From the NCBI GenBank assembly GCA_016287245.1, contig JAEEWG010000004.1, forward strand, positions 62,001 to 126,000: a stretch of 64,000 bases of DNA, read 5' to 3'. Below are positions 7,899 to 16,211 of this stretch, piece by piece. The translations under genes were made by a program, and so were the position numbers. Source of the stretch: Clostridia bacterium. GTDB taxonomy: Bacteria; Bacillota; Clostridia; Saccharofermentanales; Saccharofermentanaceae. The notes beneath the pieces are model-generated. The model saw nothing but the letters and a program-made list of their open reading frames with translations. It was not told where the DNA came from and did not search any database. How positions within the stretch are numbered: the stretch's first letter is position 1; each line of letters starts with the position of its first letter.

Positions 7899-8786
7899 AT
7901 GAAAACATCAGCTATCACAAGAAAGATCGTATCCTCGATCCTTTTCCTGAGTCTTATATTCAGCATCAGCGCATGCGCGAAGAAAAAGCCGCAGTTTCAG
8001 GAACTCTCTACGACTGTTCTTTCCCCCTATGATGAACATCAGGTGGATGTATCTGTCGAGGTCATCGGGAACCGGAAGATCGAGGTGACGCTCACCAATC
8101 ACAGTCAGACAACATCCTACACGTATGGGAACCCGTACCAGCTCGAATTCAAAGAAGATGGGAAATGGTATAAAGTTCCTTTCCAGGAGGGAATGTGGAC
8201 GATGGAGGCCCATCTTCTCGGACATGGAGAAAAATCAGAGATTGACGGGAAAGAATTTTACATGAGCAATACCGGCGAGTTAACCTGGTATCTCGATGAT
8301 ATGCTCGGCGATCTTCCGGCCGGACACTATAGATATGTGACTGAAATCACTTCCGAAAGTGCTATGAACAGGGAGTTTCAGATCGCCGGCGAATTCGATC
8401 TGGAAAAAGCAACAAATGAGCCGGACCCGCTGAAAAAGTCTTCGATCGATCCATCGCAGATCACATCGCAGCAGGAGCGTTCGATCCCTGTAGAAGAGTT
8501 ATCGTATAACAAACAGGATGGCTATTGCCTGCTCATCATTGTCAGACAAAGCGCGGCTTCCAAGGAGTATAAAGTCGAAAGGCAAAAAGATGGGGAATGG
8601 TACGAAATCCCCGTTAAAGGCGGAGGCGGAACTTACGAAGCCGACTCTCCGACCCAGCAGATAAATCTTTATATGGAACAGGACCTTGTCTCCGGCCATT
8701 ACCGCCTGATCCGCGACGATCTTTATTATCTCGTGCAGGAAGAAAATGCGCCTGGCCGCTATACCGTGTATGAATTCGATATCTGA
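7899..8786 (+). CDS. Lipoprotein with two immunoglobulin-like (Big_14-type) domains
   Basis: The ATG at 7899 is chosen because GGAGG at 7886-7890 is spaced 8 bases from it; a GTG at 7890 overlaps that site and is unlikely. The 295-residue product has a lipoprotein signal ending in Ile-Ser-Ala-Cys at about residue 25. The mature part has two similar halves. Each contains a Lys/Glu-Asp-Gly-Lys/Glu-Trp-Tyr core and a Ser/Ala-Gly-His-Tyr-Arg strand, as in the Ig-like domain common in Firmicute lipoproteins. It should sit on the outer face of the membrane. The function is unknown and no partner gene is evident. Confidence 0.75.
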   Translation: MKTSAITRKIVSSILFLSLIFSISACAKKKPQFQELSTTVLSPYDEHQVDVSVEVIGNRKIEVTLTNHSQTTSYTYGNPYQLEFKEDGKWYKVPFQEGMWTMEAHLLGHGEKSEIDGKEFYMSNTGELTWYLDDMLGDLPAGHYRYVTEITSESAMNREFQIAGEFDLEKATNEPDPLKKSSIDPSQITSQQERSIPVEELSYNKQDGYCLLIIVRQSAASKEYKVERQKDGEWYEIPVKGGGGTYEADSPTQQINLYMEQDLVSGHYRLIRDDLYYLVQEENAPGRYTVYEFDI

Positions 8787-8806
8787 AGCGGTCTTCGCCG
8801 AACTTT

Positions 8807-9850
8807 CTATTCTTCTTCGCAATACTCTTTAAGGAGCGCATCCACTTCCGCGATCGTATTAGCTGTCATCAGGCGGTTCTTGATCTCGGCAGTGGATCTT
8901 CCTCCTTTAAGATAACAGGCGATCTGCGCGCGCATCTCCTTGACGCCCGTTTTCTCTCCGAGATCTTCACACAGGCCAAGAAGATGCCGCCGGATCACTT
9001 CCGTCCTTGTCTTTCTATTCGGGAAAAGACCCGTTCTTCCGGCATTTTCTCCACTTAAGGCTTCCCTGATCTCCGAAAAGACCCAGGGATTTCCCTGTGC
9101 AGCACGGCCGACCATTACGCCGTCGGCGCCCGTGCTCTCGAGCATCGCGATAGCGGAAGCTCCGTCCTTGACATCGCCGTTTCCCCAGAGCGGGATCCCG
9201 GATCCGGCAATGGCTTCTTTCGTCTTCCGGATCACTTCCCAGTCAGCCGTTCCCCGGTAAAGCTGCGTCTGTGTCCTCGCGTGAAGAGCCAGTGCCGAGG
9301 CCCCGGAATCGATGCACATCTTCGCAAATTCCGGTGCTGTGATATGTGCTTCGTCCCACCCGGAACGAAACTTCACGGAGACCGGTTTCCCATAGGGGGC
9401 AGCGGCTTTTACCGAGGCTTCGATGATCTTTCCGGCCAGGACCGGATCCTTCATGAGCGCAGAGCCGCCACCGGTCTTTACGACCTTAGCTACGGGGCAG
9501 CCCATATTAAGGTCGATCACATCGACATCATGCAGTCTTTTATCTTCGAGAATGAACGGGATCGCATAGGAGAAATCCTGCGGATCCACGCCGAAAAGCT
9601 GGATCGCGACCGGACCTTCATGCTCCCGGTCGATCCGAAGATACCGCATACAAGGCTCGAGTGACTCTTTAAACCGGATGCCCCGAGCTGAGACCAGTTC
9701 GGTCACGCCGAAAGCGGATCCATATTCGTGCGCGATCGTACGGAAAATACAGGAGCTCGTGCCTGCCATGGGCGCCAGCGCAGTATTTTCGGGGATCGTT
9801 ACATTTCCAATTTGAAACGGATGCAAGTGCTTTTTCATAAGAGAAATCAT
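8807..9850 (-). CDS. dusB: tRNA-dihydrouridine synthase, DusB-like
   Basis: This 347-residue flavoprotein reduces specific uridines in tRNA to dihydrouridine. The N-terminal Ala-Pro-Met-Ala-Gly segment, the Leu-Asn-Met-Gly-Cys-Pro-Val motif with the catalytic Cys, the Val-Lys-Phe-Arg-Ser-Gly segment, the His-Ala-Arg-Thr motif and the Gly-Asn-Gly-Asp-Val segment are all present in order, as in the Dus TIM barrel. The length matches the DusB group. The ATG at 9850 lacks a strong ribosome binding site and the internal Met5 (9838) is an alternative start. It is a single gene facing a lipoprotein gene 20 bases away. Confidence 0.9.
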   Translation of the reverse strand: MISLMKKHLHPFQIGNVTIPENTALAPMAGTSSCIFRTIAHEYGSAFGVTELVSARGIRFKESLEPCMRYLRIDREHEGPVAIQLFGVDPQDFSYAIPFILEDKRLHDVDVIDLNMGCPVAKVVKTGGGSALMKDPVLAGKIIEASVKAAAPYGKPVSVKFRSGWDEAHITAPEFAKMCIDSGASALALHARTQTQLYRGTADWEVIRKTKEAIAGSGIPLWGNGDVKDGASAIAMLESTGADGVMVGRAAQGNPWVFSEIREALSGENAGRTGLFPNRKTRTEVIRRHLLGLCEDLGEKTGVKEMRAQIACYLKGGRSTAEIKNRLMTANTIAEVDALLKEYCEEE

Positions 9851-10060
9851 AACACGAAAAAGAGGCGGTGTCTTGTTTTTACAATTTATCTTGCAATATG
9901 CCCGAGAAATTCACGATTTTTTAACGATTACTATATAAAAACACGTTGCTTTATTATAAGAAACGGCTTATCCTATATAACATAAGTAGGTATGTCCTTT
10001 AGGAGATTCCTCCTGGATGTGCCGACCAAAAAAAGACACAGAGAAGAAAGGAGGAACGGT

Positions 10061-10600
10061 ATGCCGTCTCGTATTTCTACACGTGAATTAAAAGTTCTGG
10101 ACTGGATCTATGAGCACCTGCGCTGCAGAGTGTTCGACCGCGTCATGCCTTTCCTTTCGCTGACAGGTAACTTCGGTATCATCTGGTTTGCCGCGGCAGC
10201 TACTTTCTATTTTGCAAATATCAATCAGGAAGCTGCGGTGTGCATTCTTCTTGCACTCGGCTGCAGCCTTCTGTTCGTTAACCTGATCCTGAAAAGAGTG
10301 ACGAAACGTCCACGCCCGTATGAGGCCAGAGGCGAGATGCGTGACATCATCATCCGCGAGCCGAAGGACTTCTCCTTCCCGTCCGGACACACCTTCTCTT
10401 CGTTCGCTGCTGCGACGGCGATCGCCCGCTTCTCTCCGAAGCTCGGTGTCGCTGCACTGTTCTATGCATTCGGGATCGCGTTCTCGCGCCTTTATCTCTA
10501 CGTACATTACATCTCTGACGTACTGACTTCCGCCATCTTCGGTGTGGCCACAGGTATCCTCGTCAGCTATCTGTACTCGAGAGGTTTCATCATCTTCTGA
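10061..10600 (+). CDS. PAP2-family membrane phosphatase
   Basis: The start at 10061 is supported by AAAGGAGG at 10047-10054. The 179-residue product has the three PAP2 signature motifs: Lys-X6-Arg-Pro (about residue 80), Pro-Ser-Gly-His (about 107) and Ser-Arg-X5-His-X3-Asp (about 146), with membrane segments around them. Such enzymes remove phosphate from lipid phosphates such as undecaprenyl pyrophosphate or phosphatidic acid at the outer face of the membrane. The exact substrate cannot be read. The gene converges with zur, whose stop is 22 bases away. Confidence 0.85.
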   Translation: MPSRISTRELKVLDWIYEHLRCRVFDRVMPFLSLTGNFGIIWFAAAATFYFANINQEAAVCILLALGCSLLFVNLILKRVTKRPRPYEARGEMRDIIIREPKDFSFPSGHTFSSFAAATAIARFSPKLGVAALFYAFGIAFSRLYLYVHYISDVLTSAIFGVATGILVSYLYSRGFIIF

Positions 10601-10621
10601 TCCCCTGGTAAAAGATCCGTA

Positions 10622-11101
10622 TCAGTGTTCGTGGGTGTGTATTTCTGCGCCGTTTTTCATCTTTTTTCTGCAGTCTTTGCAGTATCCGAAAACTTCGACG
10701 ACATGGCCGACGACCATAAAATCGTTATCCACTGTATGCAGATGGCTATCTTCGGAAAAAGGGCAGCCCTCAAGTTCTGTTCTGCTTTTGCAGTTCATGC
10801 AGATCGCGTAGTGGTGGTGTCCCGTTTCCGACAGAGAATAAAGAGCTTCGGAACTGTCTTTTAAGATGGTCTTACTTACGACGTGGGCTTTTTCAAAAGC
10901 ATCGAGCGCGCGGTAAACACTGCTGAGCCAGACGCCCCGGCTGTCCTCGGCGGACGGATCTTTTGCACGAGCATCTTCTGCTTCTTCTTTTCCGGCCTTC
11001 TCGGCGATCTGCCGGGCTGTGAGCGGAGTCTTCGAAGCACTCAGGATCGAAAAGACCTGAAGGCGTGATTTCGTTTTTCTCAGGCTGTCCGGGAAATTCA
11101 T
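10622..11101 (-). CDS. zur: Fur-family zinc uptake regulator (Zur-like)
   Basis: The 159-residue protein has a winged-helix N-terminal half and a C-terminal metal/dimer half. It carries a His-His-His cluster, a Cys-X2-Cys pair near residue 101 and a second Cys-X2-Cys pair near 143, as in Fur/Zur proteins with a structural zinc. A polar insert rich in Glu, Ala and Asp sits between the early helices (about residues 36-53). It is the last gene of the znu operon: its AAAGGAG site overlaps the stop of znuB, a 3-base gap. The context and the operator upstream of znuA favour zinc over iron. DNA binding to 13832-13848 is inferred. Confidence 0.85.
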   Translation of the reverse strand: MNFPDSLRKTKSRLQVFSILSASKTPLTARQIAEKAGKEEAEDARAKDPSAEDSRGVWLSSVYRALDAFEKAHVVSKTILKDSSEALYSLSETGHHHYAICMNCKSRTELEGCPFSEDSHLHTVDNDFMVVGHVVEVFGYCKDCRKKMKNGAEIHTHEH

Positions 11102-11104
11102 CGT

Positions 11105-11929
11105 TTACACTCCTTTCGAAGACATGCTCCTCCCGCGGAGGAATCCGAGGAAACGGAACAGCAGGAAAAACACCACCGAGATCAGCACGATCGTTCCACC
11201 GGGTTTTAATCCGAGGTAGAAAGACAGCACCAGACCGCCGATCGTGGAAACTGCAGAGACGAATATGGCCCAAAGCACCGTGGTCTTATAGCTCCTGGCG
11301 ATGCTCATCGCGGCCGCGACCGGCACGACGAGGAGCGAGGAGATGATCAGGGCACCGACCGTTCTCGCTGCGATCGAGACCGTAACGGCCGTAAGGATCG
11401 TAAAGATCGCGTTGACCACACCTACCGGCACGCCGGAGATCGAGGCGGCCTGCTCATCGAAGGAAATATAGAAAAGCTCTTTATAAAGGATCACGAAAGC
11501 AACAAGAACGATGACCGCGAGGATCAGGACTAGACGCGCTTCAAATCCGGAGATGGCAACGATCGATCCGAACAGGAAACTGTTAAAGTCCGCCGAACTT
11601 CTCACAAATCCGGAAAGGACGCCGGCCAGGCCGATCCCCGTGGACATAACGATCGCCACGGCAAGTTCGGAGTGGTTTCCAAGTTTTTTCCGAATGGCTT
11701 CGATGGAAAAAGCGGCTACGATACAGACGCCCATCGCACCGAGGATCGGGTTAAAGCCGCCGAGAAGTCCGATCGCGACACCGGCCAGAGAAGAATGGGA
11801 AAGAGCATCTCCGATCAGGGAGAGGCGCTTATGCACCATGACCGTACCGAGGCACGCCACGATCACGGAAAGAAGAAGGCCCACGAGAAGGGCACGCTGC
11901 ATATATGCATATTGAAGGATCGCCGGCAT
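11105..11929 (-). CDS. znuB: Zinc ABC transporter permease ZnuB
   Basis: This 274-residue protein has about eight hydrophobic segments and the usual features of the ABC-3 metal permease family. These include an early Ala-Leu-Ser-His-Ser-Ser-Leu-Ala-Gly-Val segment, which holds the metal-path His and Ser residues, and a Ser-Leu-Leu-Val-Val-Pro segment near the end. It forms the membrane channel for zinc and pairs with the ATPase encoded directly upstream. Its ATG directly abuts the TAA of znuC, so translation is coupled. Confidence 0.9.
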   Translation of the reverse strand: MPAILQYAYMQRALLVGLLLSVIVACLGTVMVHKRLSLIGDALSHSSLAGVAIGLLGGFNPILGAMGVCIVAAFSIEAIRKKLGNHSELAVAIVMSTGIGLAGVLSGFVRSSADFNSFLFGSIVAISGFEARLVLILAVIVLVAFVILYKELFYISFDEQAASISGVPVGVVNAIFTILTAVTVSIAARTVGALIISSLLVVPVAAAMSIARSYKTTVLWAIFVSAVSTIGGLVLSFYLGLKPGGTIVLISVVFFLLFRFLGFLRGRSMSSKGV

Positions 11930-12757
11930 TTACTTTTCCTCCTTATACTTTTCGCAGTGACCGCATTCGGCGCAGTGCTCCGAATCGTGCCCGTGCTCTT
12001 TTTCATGCTCGCAGTTCGCGCAGTGGATATGTGTCGCTTCGCCATGCGGATGGCTGTGCGCATGCGCATGTACGATCTTCGCCTGCGGGAGCATCTCCTC
12101 GCGGCAGGCCCCCTCGGACAGACACAGCACGCGGTTGGCGTACGGTCCGACCTTTTCGATGTCATGGGTGACCATCAGGATCGTGACTTTCTTATCGATA
12201 TTTAAGTGGTGAAGGATGTGAAGAAGACGGTCGACCGATTCCGCATCGATACCGACGGTCGGCTCATCGAGGATCAGCACCTCCGGATCGCCCGAGAGGA
12301 CCCGCGCGAGCATGACTCTCTGCTGCTGTCCTCCGGAAAGTTCCCCGATCAGGTCTTTTTTCCGGTCAAGCATCCCTACCATCTTCAGGGACTCTTCCGC
12401 CTTTGCCTTATGGCTCTTCCCGGGGAATCTTGCAAATCCGATCTTGCTGTAAAGTCCGCTCATGACGATCTCTTCACATGTCGCCGGAAAAGAAGCCGCA
12501 CGGCTTCCCCCGTTCTGCGGAAGATAGCCGATCCCGTTTTTCCGAAGAGAGCTGACCTCCTTCCCGCATATGCGGATATGTCCTTCCGTCGGGCGGTTTA
12601 CGCCAAGAAGAAGCTTGACCATGGTGCTCTTACCGACACCGTTATCTCCGATAACGACGGCGAAATCTCCCTGCTCCACATCGAAATTGACGTGTTCCAG
12701 GATCATGTCGCGCGTATAGCCGAAGGAGACATCTTCTACTTCGATCACTTTTGTCAT
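11930..12757 (-). CDS. znuC: Zinc ABC transporter ATPase ZnuC with His/Cys-rich C-terminal tail
   Basis: The first 225 residues form a normal ABC ATPase: Walker A Gly-Asp-Asn-Gly-Val-Gly-Lys-Ser at about residue 37, signature Leu-Ser-Gly-Gly-Gln-Gln-Gln, and Walker B Leu-Ile-Leu-Asp-Glu-Pro. After about residue 228 there is an added tail of some 45 residues with at least ten His and four Cys, including two Cys-X2-Cys pairs. This looks like a metal-binding extension; many ZnuC proteins lack it. It may sense or buffer zinc on the cytoplasmic side, which is inference. The ribosome binding site is AAAGGGGA. The gene sits 33 bases after znuA. Confidence 0.92.
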   Translation of the reverse strand: MTKVIEVEDVSFGYTRDMILEHVNFDVEQGDFAVVIGDNGVGKSTMVKLLLGVNRPTEGHIRICGKEVSSLRKNGIGYLPQNGGSRAASFPATCEEIVMSGLYSKIGFARFPGKSHKAKAEESLKMVGMLDRKKDLIGELSGGQQQRVMLARVLSGDPEVLILDEPTVGIDAESVDRLLHILHHLNIDKKVTILMVTHDIEKVGPYANRVLCLSEGACREEMLPQAKIVHAHAHSHPHGEATHIHCANCEHEKEHGHDSEHCAECGHCEKYKEEK

Positions 12758-12790
12758 GATGCGTTCCCCTTTCTAATCCGCTCCTTTTCC

Positions 12791-13798
12791 TTATGAAAAA
12801 GACGAAACGATCGCGTCAAGGTTATCCTTCATGACGGAAAAATAATCCCTTCCCGCATCGATATCTTTCTGTGACATGCCGTCCAGCGGCGAAAGCGCCA
12901 CGGACCTGCACCCAGTCTCGGAAGCAATGGTGTTGGCGACCTTCGGGTCCACCAGCTCCTCGAAGAAAATACACTTTATCCCATATTTATCGACCATGTC
13001 GATGATTGAACGCATCCTCGCGGCATCTGGCTCCTGATCCGCCGAGACGCCCTCTATACCGATCTGGATCAGACCATAGTCGCGGCAGAGATATCCGTAG
13101 GCCTCATGTGCCACGACGATATATCCGCCCGCATACGGCTTCAGGCTTTCTCTGAAGGCACTATCGAGTTCTTCGCAGGCCTTCTTCGCCTCCTCAAGGT
13201 TCTTACGGTAGGTATCGGCATGTTCCCCGTCGATCGAGATCAGAGCGTCAGCGATCGCCGTCATCTCCTTTTCCGCATTTTTCGGCGAAAGCCACACATG
13301 CGGGTCGTACTCGCCATGGTGATGGTGACCCTCTTCCGAGGATCCTTCCTCATGTTCTTCTTCGTATCCTTCTCCGTCGAAATGCACTTCCGATGTCCGA
13401 AGAAGATCGACATCCTTCGACGCCTCTACCGCCACAAGTTTTTTATTCTGTGTCGTCTCGAGAAGATCCCCGGCCCAGGCCTCAATGCCCGCCCCGTTAT
13501 ATACGAAAAGATCCGCCTCTTCGAGCATCATCATGTCTCTCGTCGAGGGCTCCCACGAGTGGGGCTCCGTCCCGGCCGGCACCATCATGGAGCAGACGAC
13601 CAGATCGCCGCCGATCCTTTTTACAAAGTCATACATCGGATAGATGGTGGCCACGACCTTGACCTTTCCTTCCGCATCTTTTCCGAATCCTTTCCTGCAT
13701 CCTCCGAGGATCCCGGCTGTCCCCACAAAAAGCGCGGCCGAAAGCACGGCAGACAGAAAACGGCGGCACCCCGCCGGCATGTGTTTACTTTCCTTCAT
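12791..13798 (-). CDS. znuA: Zinc-binding lipoprotein ZnuA (cluster A-I substrate-binding protein)
   Basis: The 335-residue protein has a signal peptide ending in a Gly-Gly-Cys lipobox at about residue 34, so it should be anchored on the outer face of the membrane. The mature part matches the ZnuA/TroA metal-binding family. It has an early Tyr-Pro-Met-Tyr-Asp segment, a Gly-Thr-Glu-Pro-His-Ser-Trp-Glu-Pro motif with one metal-binding His, an acidic/His-rich loop with four consecutive His (about residues 152-168), a Tyr-Asp-Pro-His-Val-Trp motif, and a late Val-Ala-His-Glu-Ala-Tyr. The His-rich loop is typical of zinc members. It is the first gene of the operon and lies behind a palindromic operator. 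Confidence 0.92.
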   Translation of the reverse strand: MKESKHMPAGCRRFLSAVLSAALFVGTAGILGGCRKGFGKDAEGKVKVVATIYPMYDFVKRIGGDLVVCSMMVPAGTEPHSWEPSTRDMMMLEEADLFVYNGAGIEAWAGDLLETTQNKKLVAVEASKDVDLLRTSEVHFDGEGYEEEHEEGSSEEGHHHHGEYDPHVWLSPKNAEKEMTAIADALISIDGEHADTYRKNLEEAKKACEELDSAFRESLKPYAGGYIVVAHEAYGYLCRDYGLIQIGIEGVSADQEPDAARMRSIIDMVDKYGIKCIFFEELVDPKVANTIASETGCRSVALSPLDGMSQKDIDAGRDYFSVMKDNLDAIVSSFS

Positions 13799-13831
13799 GT
13801 TCTTTTTCCGTTTCTAATTACCAGACTCTAA

Positions 13832-13848
13832 TTGCGAATGATTCGCAA
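13832..13848. promoter_or_regulatory. Probable Zur operator (8-1-8 perfect palindrome)
   Basis: TTGCGAAT and ATTCGCAA flank a single G, a perfect 8-1-8 inverted repeat centred 42 bases upstream of the znuA ATG. Fur-family regulators commonly bind 7-1-7 palindromes, and the operon it precedes encodes a Zur-like protein. Its position suggests repression of znuACB-zur when zinc is ample. Confidence 0.75.
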
Positions 13849-13942
13849 CTGCAAAAGAAGTATAAAGGAGCACCGGCAGAAAATCAACCCCCAAATTCCC
13901 CTGCTCTCCGATACAGATACAAACAAAACAAAACGAAAAAGA

Positions 13943-14003
13943 AATCTCTCAGGCGACGAGTTTTTTCGCATCCGCGAAAAACTGTTTGAGTCGCAAGAGA
14001 GAT
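13943..14003 (-). terminator. Long composite hairpin, likely terminator of the PrsA-like gene
   Basis: Three nested arms can pair: ATCTCTC with GAGAGAT outside, GCGAC with GTCGC in the middle, and GTTTTTTCGC with GCGAAAAACT inside around a 4-base loop. On the minus strand the structure is followed by a T-rich stretch. It lies 42 bases beyond the stop of the foldase gene. The stem is longer than needed for termination. Confidence 0.6.
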
Positions 14004-14044
14004 CTTCTTTTCAGTTTATGCTATTTTGTACTTTGTGCCGGAGC

Positions 14045-15175
14045 TCAGGAGAATTTCGGGTCGTACTCTCCGCTCTTGATCGCTTCTTCCATTTCATCCT
14101 GAAGCTTTGCGTATGCAATACTTGACTTCTGCTCGCCATCTGCATCAACATACTCAACAAAGTACATTACATGATAACCATACTGTGTCTGTACGATATC
14201 GAGGTCGCCTACCTGATGCGGAGTGAAGCACCACTCTTCGAATTCCTTGACCATCTGACCACGGGAAACGGTGTACTGGCTGGCTTCCGCTACGGTACCT
14301 GCTGTCTTCAGTTCTTCCGCCTTCGTCTTCATTGTGTCAAAGTCAGTGAATCCGGCCTTGAAGTCTTCGGCACTCTTCTTTGCTTCTGCCTTCTTGTCAT
14401 CCGGGAGTTCTCCGCCGTTTGTCAGATCGACTGTCGGGAAAAGCACGTGGTATACGGTCGGGAGCTTGGTCTCTTCTTCTGTGAAAGGATACTCCTCAAC
14501 GTAGTGCTTCATCGCCAGGTTGATCGTCTCATAACGCTGCAGGATCGCGCGAAGTGCCTTTTCCGAAGCCTCCGGTCCATAGAGTGTCTGCAGATACTGG
14601 TCGATCGTCATGTTATAGCCTTCGGCCGTCTTCTTCGTCTCGGCGAACTGATCGTCGATCGACTTTAAGATCGTCTCGTCCAGAGAAAGGTTCTTGGACT
14701 TTGCATAATCGAGGAGGTAAACCTCACCCTGCATATCCGAGACGACCAGTTCCTGAAGATACTGTGCCACTGTCTTGGTAGGAGTGAGCTGACCGCTCAT
14801 ATCCAGGAAGCCTGCTGCCGTTACCGGGAAAGAAGCCTGACCGTACATGTACATGGACATCATCTGAGCATACTCATTCGCGAAGTAGAAGTTATAATCT
14901 ACTGCGCTGAACTGTGTGCCGTGAACGTTCACGATCTTGTTCATCTCCGCGATGGCTGCTGCATCGAAGTTATCTTCAAAAGTCATCGGAGCAGTAGAGA
15001 TCGTAAGGCCTGTGTCAGAACCTGTAGTATCCGGATCAACATTCAGGCTGATGCCTGTATCCGAAGCAGACGAATCGGCCGAAGCAGATGTCTCGCTTTT
15101 CTTACAACCGGCCATAAACATCCCTGTCACCATTACCATGGCCATAAGGATGGAGCAGATTTTCAACTTTTTCAT
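14045..15175 (-). CDS. PrsA-like lipoprotein foldase (parvulin-type peptidyl-prolyl isomerase)
   Basis: The start at 15175 is chosen because it gives a clean signal peptide ending in Phe-Met-Ala-Gly-Cys and has GAGAGG upstream; a longer frame to 15274 has no such support. The 376-residue product has an N-terminal SurA/PrsA-like helical region and a C-terminal rotamase region. The rotamase shows Tyr-His-Val-Leu-Phe at the start, a Ser-Arg-Gly-Gln-Met-Val segment, and Gln-Thr-Gln-Tyr-Gly-Tyr-His-Val-Met at the end, as in PpiC domains. PrsA proteins help exported proteins fold at the outer face of the membrane. This may matter for the many large surface proteins encoded here. It is monocistronic, with a TATAAT about 100 bases upstream. 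Confidence 0.8.
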   Translation of the reverse strand: MKKLKICSILMAMVMVTGMFMAGCKKSETSASADSSASDTGISLNVDPDTTGSDTGLTISTAPMTFEDNFDAAAIAEMNKIVNVHGTQFSAVDYNFYFANEYAQMMSMYMYGQASFPVTAAGFLDMSGQLTPTKTVAQYLQELVVSDMQGEVYLLDYAKSKNLSLDETILKSIDDQFAETKKTAEGYNMTIDQYLQTLYGPEASEKALRAILQRYETINLAMKHYVEEYPFTEEETKLPTVYHVLFPTVDLTNGGELPDDKKAEAKKSAEDFKAGFTDFDTMKTKAEELKTAGTVAEASQYTVSRGQMVKEFEEWCFTPHQVGDLDIVQTQYGYHVMYFVEYVDADGEQKSSIAYAKLQDEMEEAIKSGEYDPKFS

Positions 15176-15272
15176 TTTCAATTTCCTCTCTGAAATACCC
15201 GTTCTTCTTCCCAGCTTTTGCTCATATCGCAAAAGACCCGTAAAACAGGCTCTCGTGTACTTTAACAGGGGC

Positions 15273-15278
15273 ATTATA
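15273..15278 (-). promoter_or_regulatory. Candidate -10 element of the PrsA-like gene
   Basis: A perfect TATAAT on the minus strand, about 98 bases upstream of the chosen ATG at 15175. No good -35 hexamer is visible at the usual spacing, so the call is tentative. Confidence 0.4.
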
Positions 15279-15341
15279 ACACAGACTCACCCCGTATACA
15301 CTATTTTTTTCGTCACAAAGACACGAAACGTCTGAAAATAC

Positions 15342-16106
15342 TCACTTCAAGTCGATATAGATCGGGCAGTGGTCTGATCCCATCACATCGGAGAGCATCT
15401 CGGACTCGGCGATGAGGTCCTTATGCTCTTTATCCACGAAGAAATAGTCGATACGCCAGCCGACGTTCCTGTCTCTGGCGAAAGTCTTATACGACCACCA
15501 GGAGTACTTCTCCGTGACATCCGGATACAGCATGCGGAAGGTATCCACCAGACCCGCCTCCGCGAAGTGATCCATATAGACTCTCTCCTCCGGAAGGAAT
15601 CCCGAGATCTTGCTGTTGGCTTTCGGATTGGAAAGATCGATCTCTTTATGTGCCGTGTTGACGTCGCCGCAGACGAGCACAATGCGGCCTTCCGCCATCT
15701 GTTTTTTCACTTTCTCGAGGAAGCAGTCGTAGAAGCGCAGCTTGAAATCCACGCGTTCCGGGCCCTGTCCGCCGTTCGGAAAATAGATGTTATAGAGGAT
15801 GAAGTCGCCGAAATCAAGTTCGATCGTCCTTCCCTCGTGATCGAACTCGTCGGTGCCGAGCCCGTAGGAAACACTGAGCGGTTCTTTTTTAGTATACACA
15901 GCGGTACCGGAATACCCTTTTCTCTCCGCCGAGGAAAAATAACTCTTATAGCCGGGGATATTCAGAAGGCTGTCGTCGAGCTGGTCGACCGAAGCCTTGG
16001 TCTCCTGGATACAGAGGATGTCCGGATCAAGTTCTTTCACCGTCTCCAGAAAGCCCTTCTTCGCAACTGCACGGATCCCGTTCACATTCCAACTAATTAA
16101 CCGCAT
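15342..16106 (-). CDS. xth: Exodeoxyribonuclease III (AP endonuclease)
   Basis: This 254-residue enzyme of the EEP superfamily cleaves DNA at abasic sites and degrades 3' ends in base excision repair. Motifs appear in order: Ser-Trp-Asn-Val-Asn-Gly-Ile-Arg-Ala at the N-terminus, Gln-Glu-Thr-Lys with the metal-binding Glu, Asn-Ile-Tyr-Phe-Pro-Asn-Gly, Gly-Asp-Val-Asn-Thr-Ala-His, and Gly-Ser-Asp-His-Cys-Pro at the end with the catalytic Asp-His pair. Length is typical. A GAGGA site precedes the ATG. The gene is divergent from the asparaginase homologue. Confidence 0.95.
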   Translation of the reverse strand: MRLISWNVNGIRAVAKKGFLETVKELDPDILCIQETKASVDQLDDSLLNIPGYKSYFSSAERKGYSGTAVYTKKEPLSVSYGLGTDEFDHEGRTIELDFGDFILYNIYFPNGGQGPERVDFKLRFYDCFLEKVKKQMAEGRIVLVCGDVNTAHKEIDLSNPKANSKISGFLPEERVYMDHFAEAGLVDTFRMLYPDVTEKYSWWSYKTFARDRNVGWRIDYFFVDKEHKDLIAESEMLSDVMGSDHCPIYIDLK

Positions 16107-16152
16107 GTTAACATTTCCTCGCTGTTTCTTTTATCTTTCTTGTGTATTATAT

Positions 16153-16182
16153 CAGACAAATGAAAATTTTCTTTGTTATAAT
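16153..16182 (+). promoter_or_regulatory. Probable promoter of the asparaginase-like gene
   Basis: CAGACA at 16153-16158 and a perfect TATAAT at 16177-16182 are 18 bases apart, about 30 bases upstream of the ATG. An AGGAGGG ribosome binding site follows. Confidence 0.5.
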
Positions 16183-16211
16183 GGAAATATACATGTTAGG
16201 AGGGATCAAAC

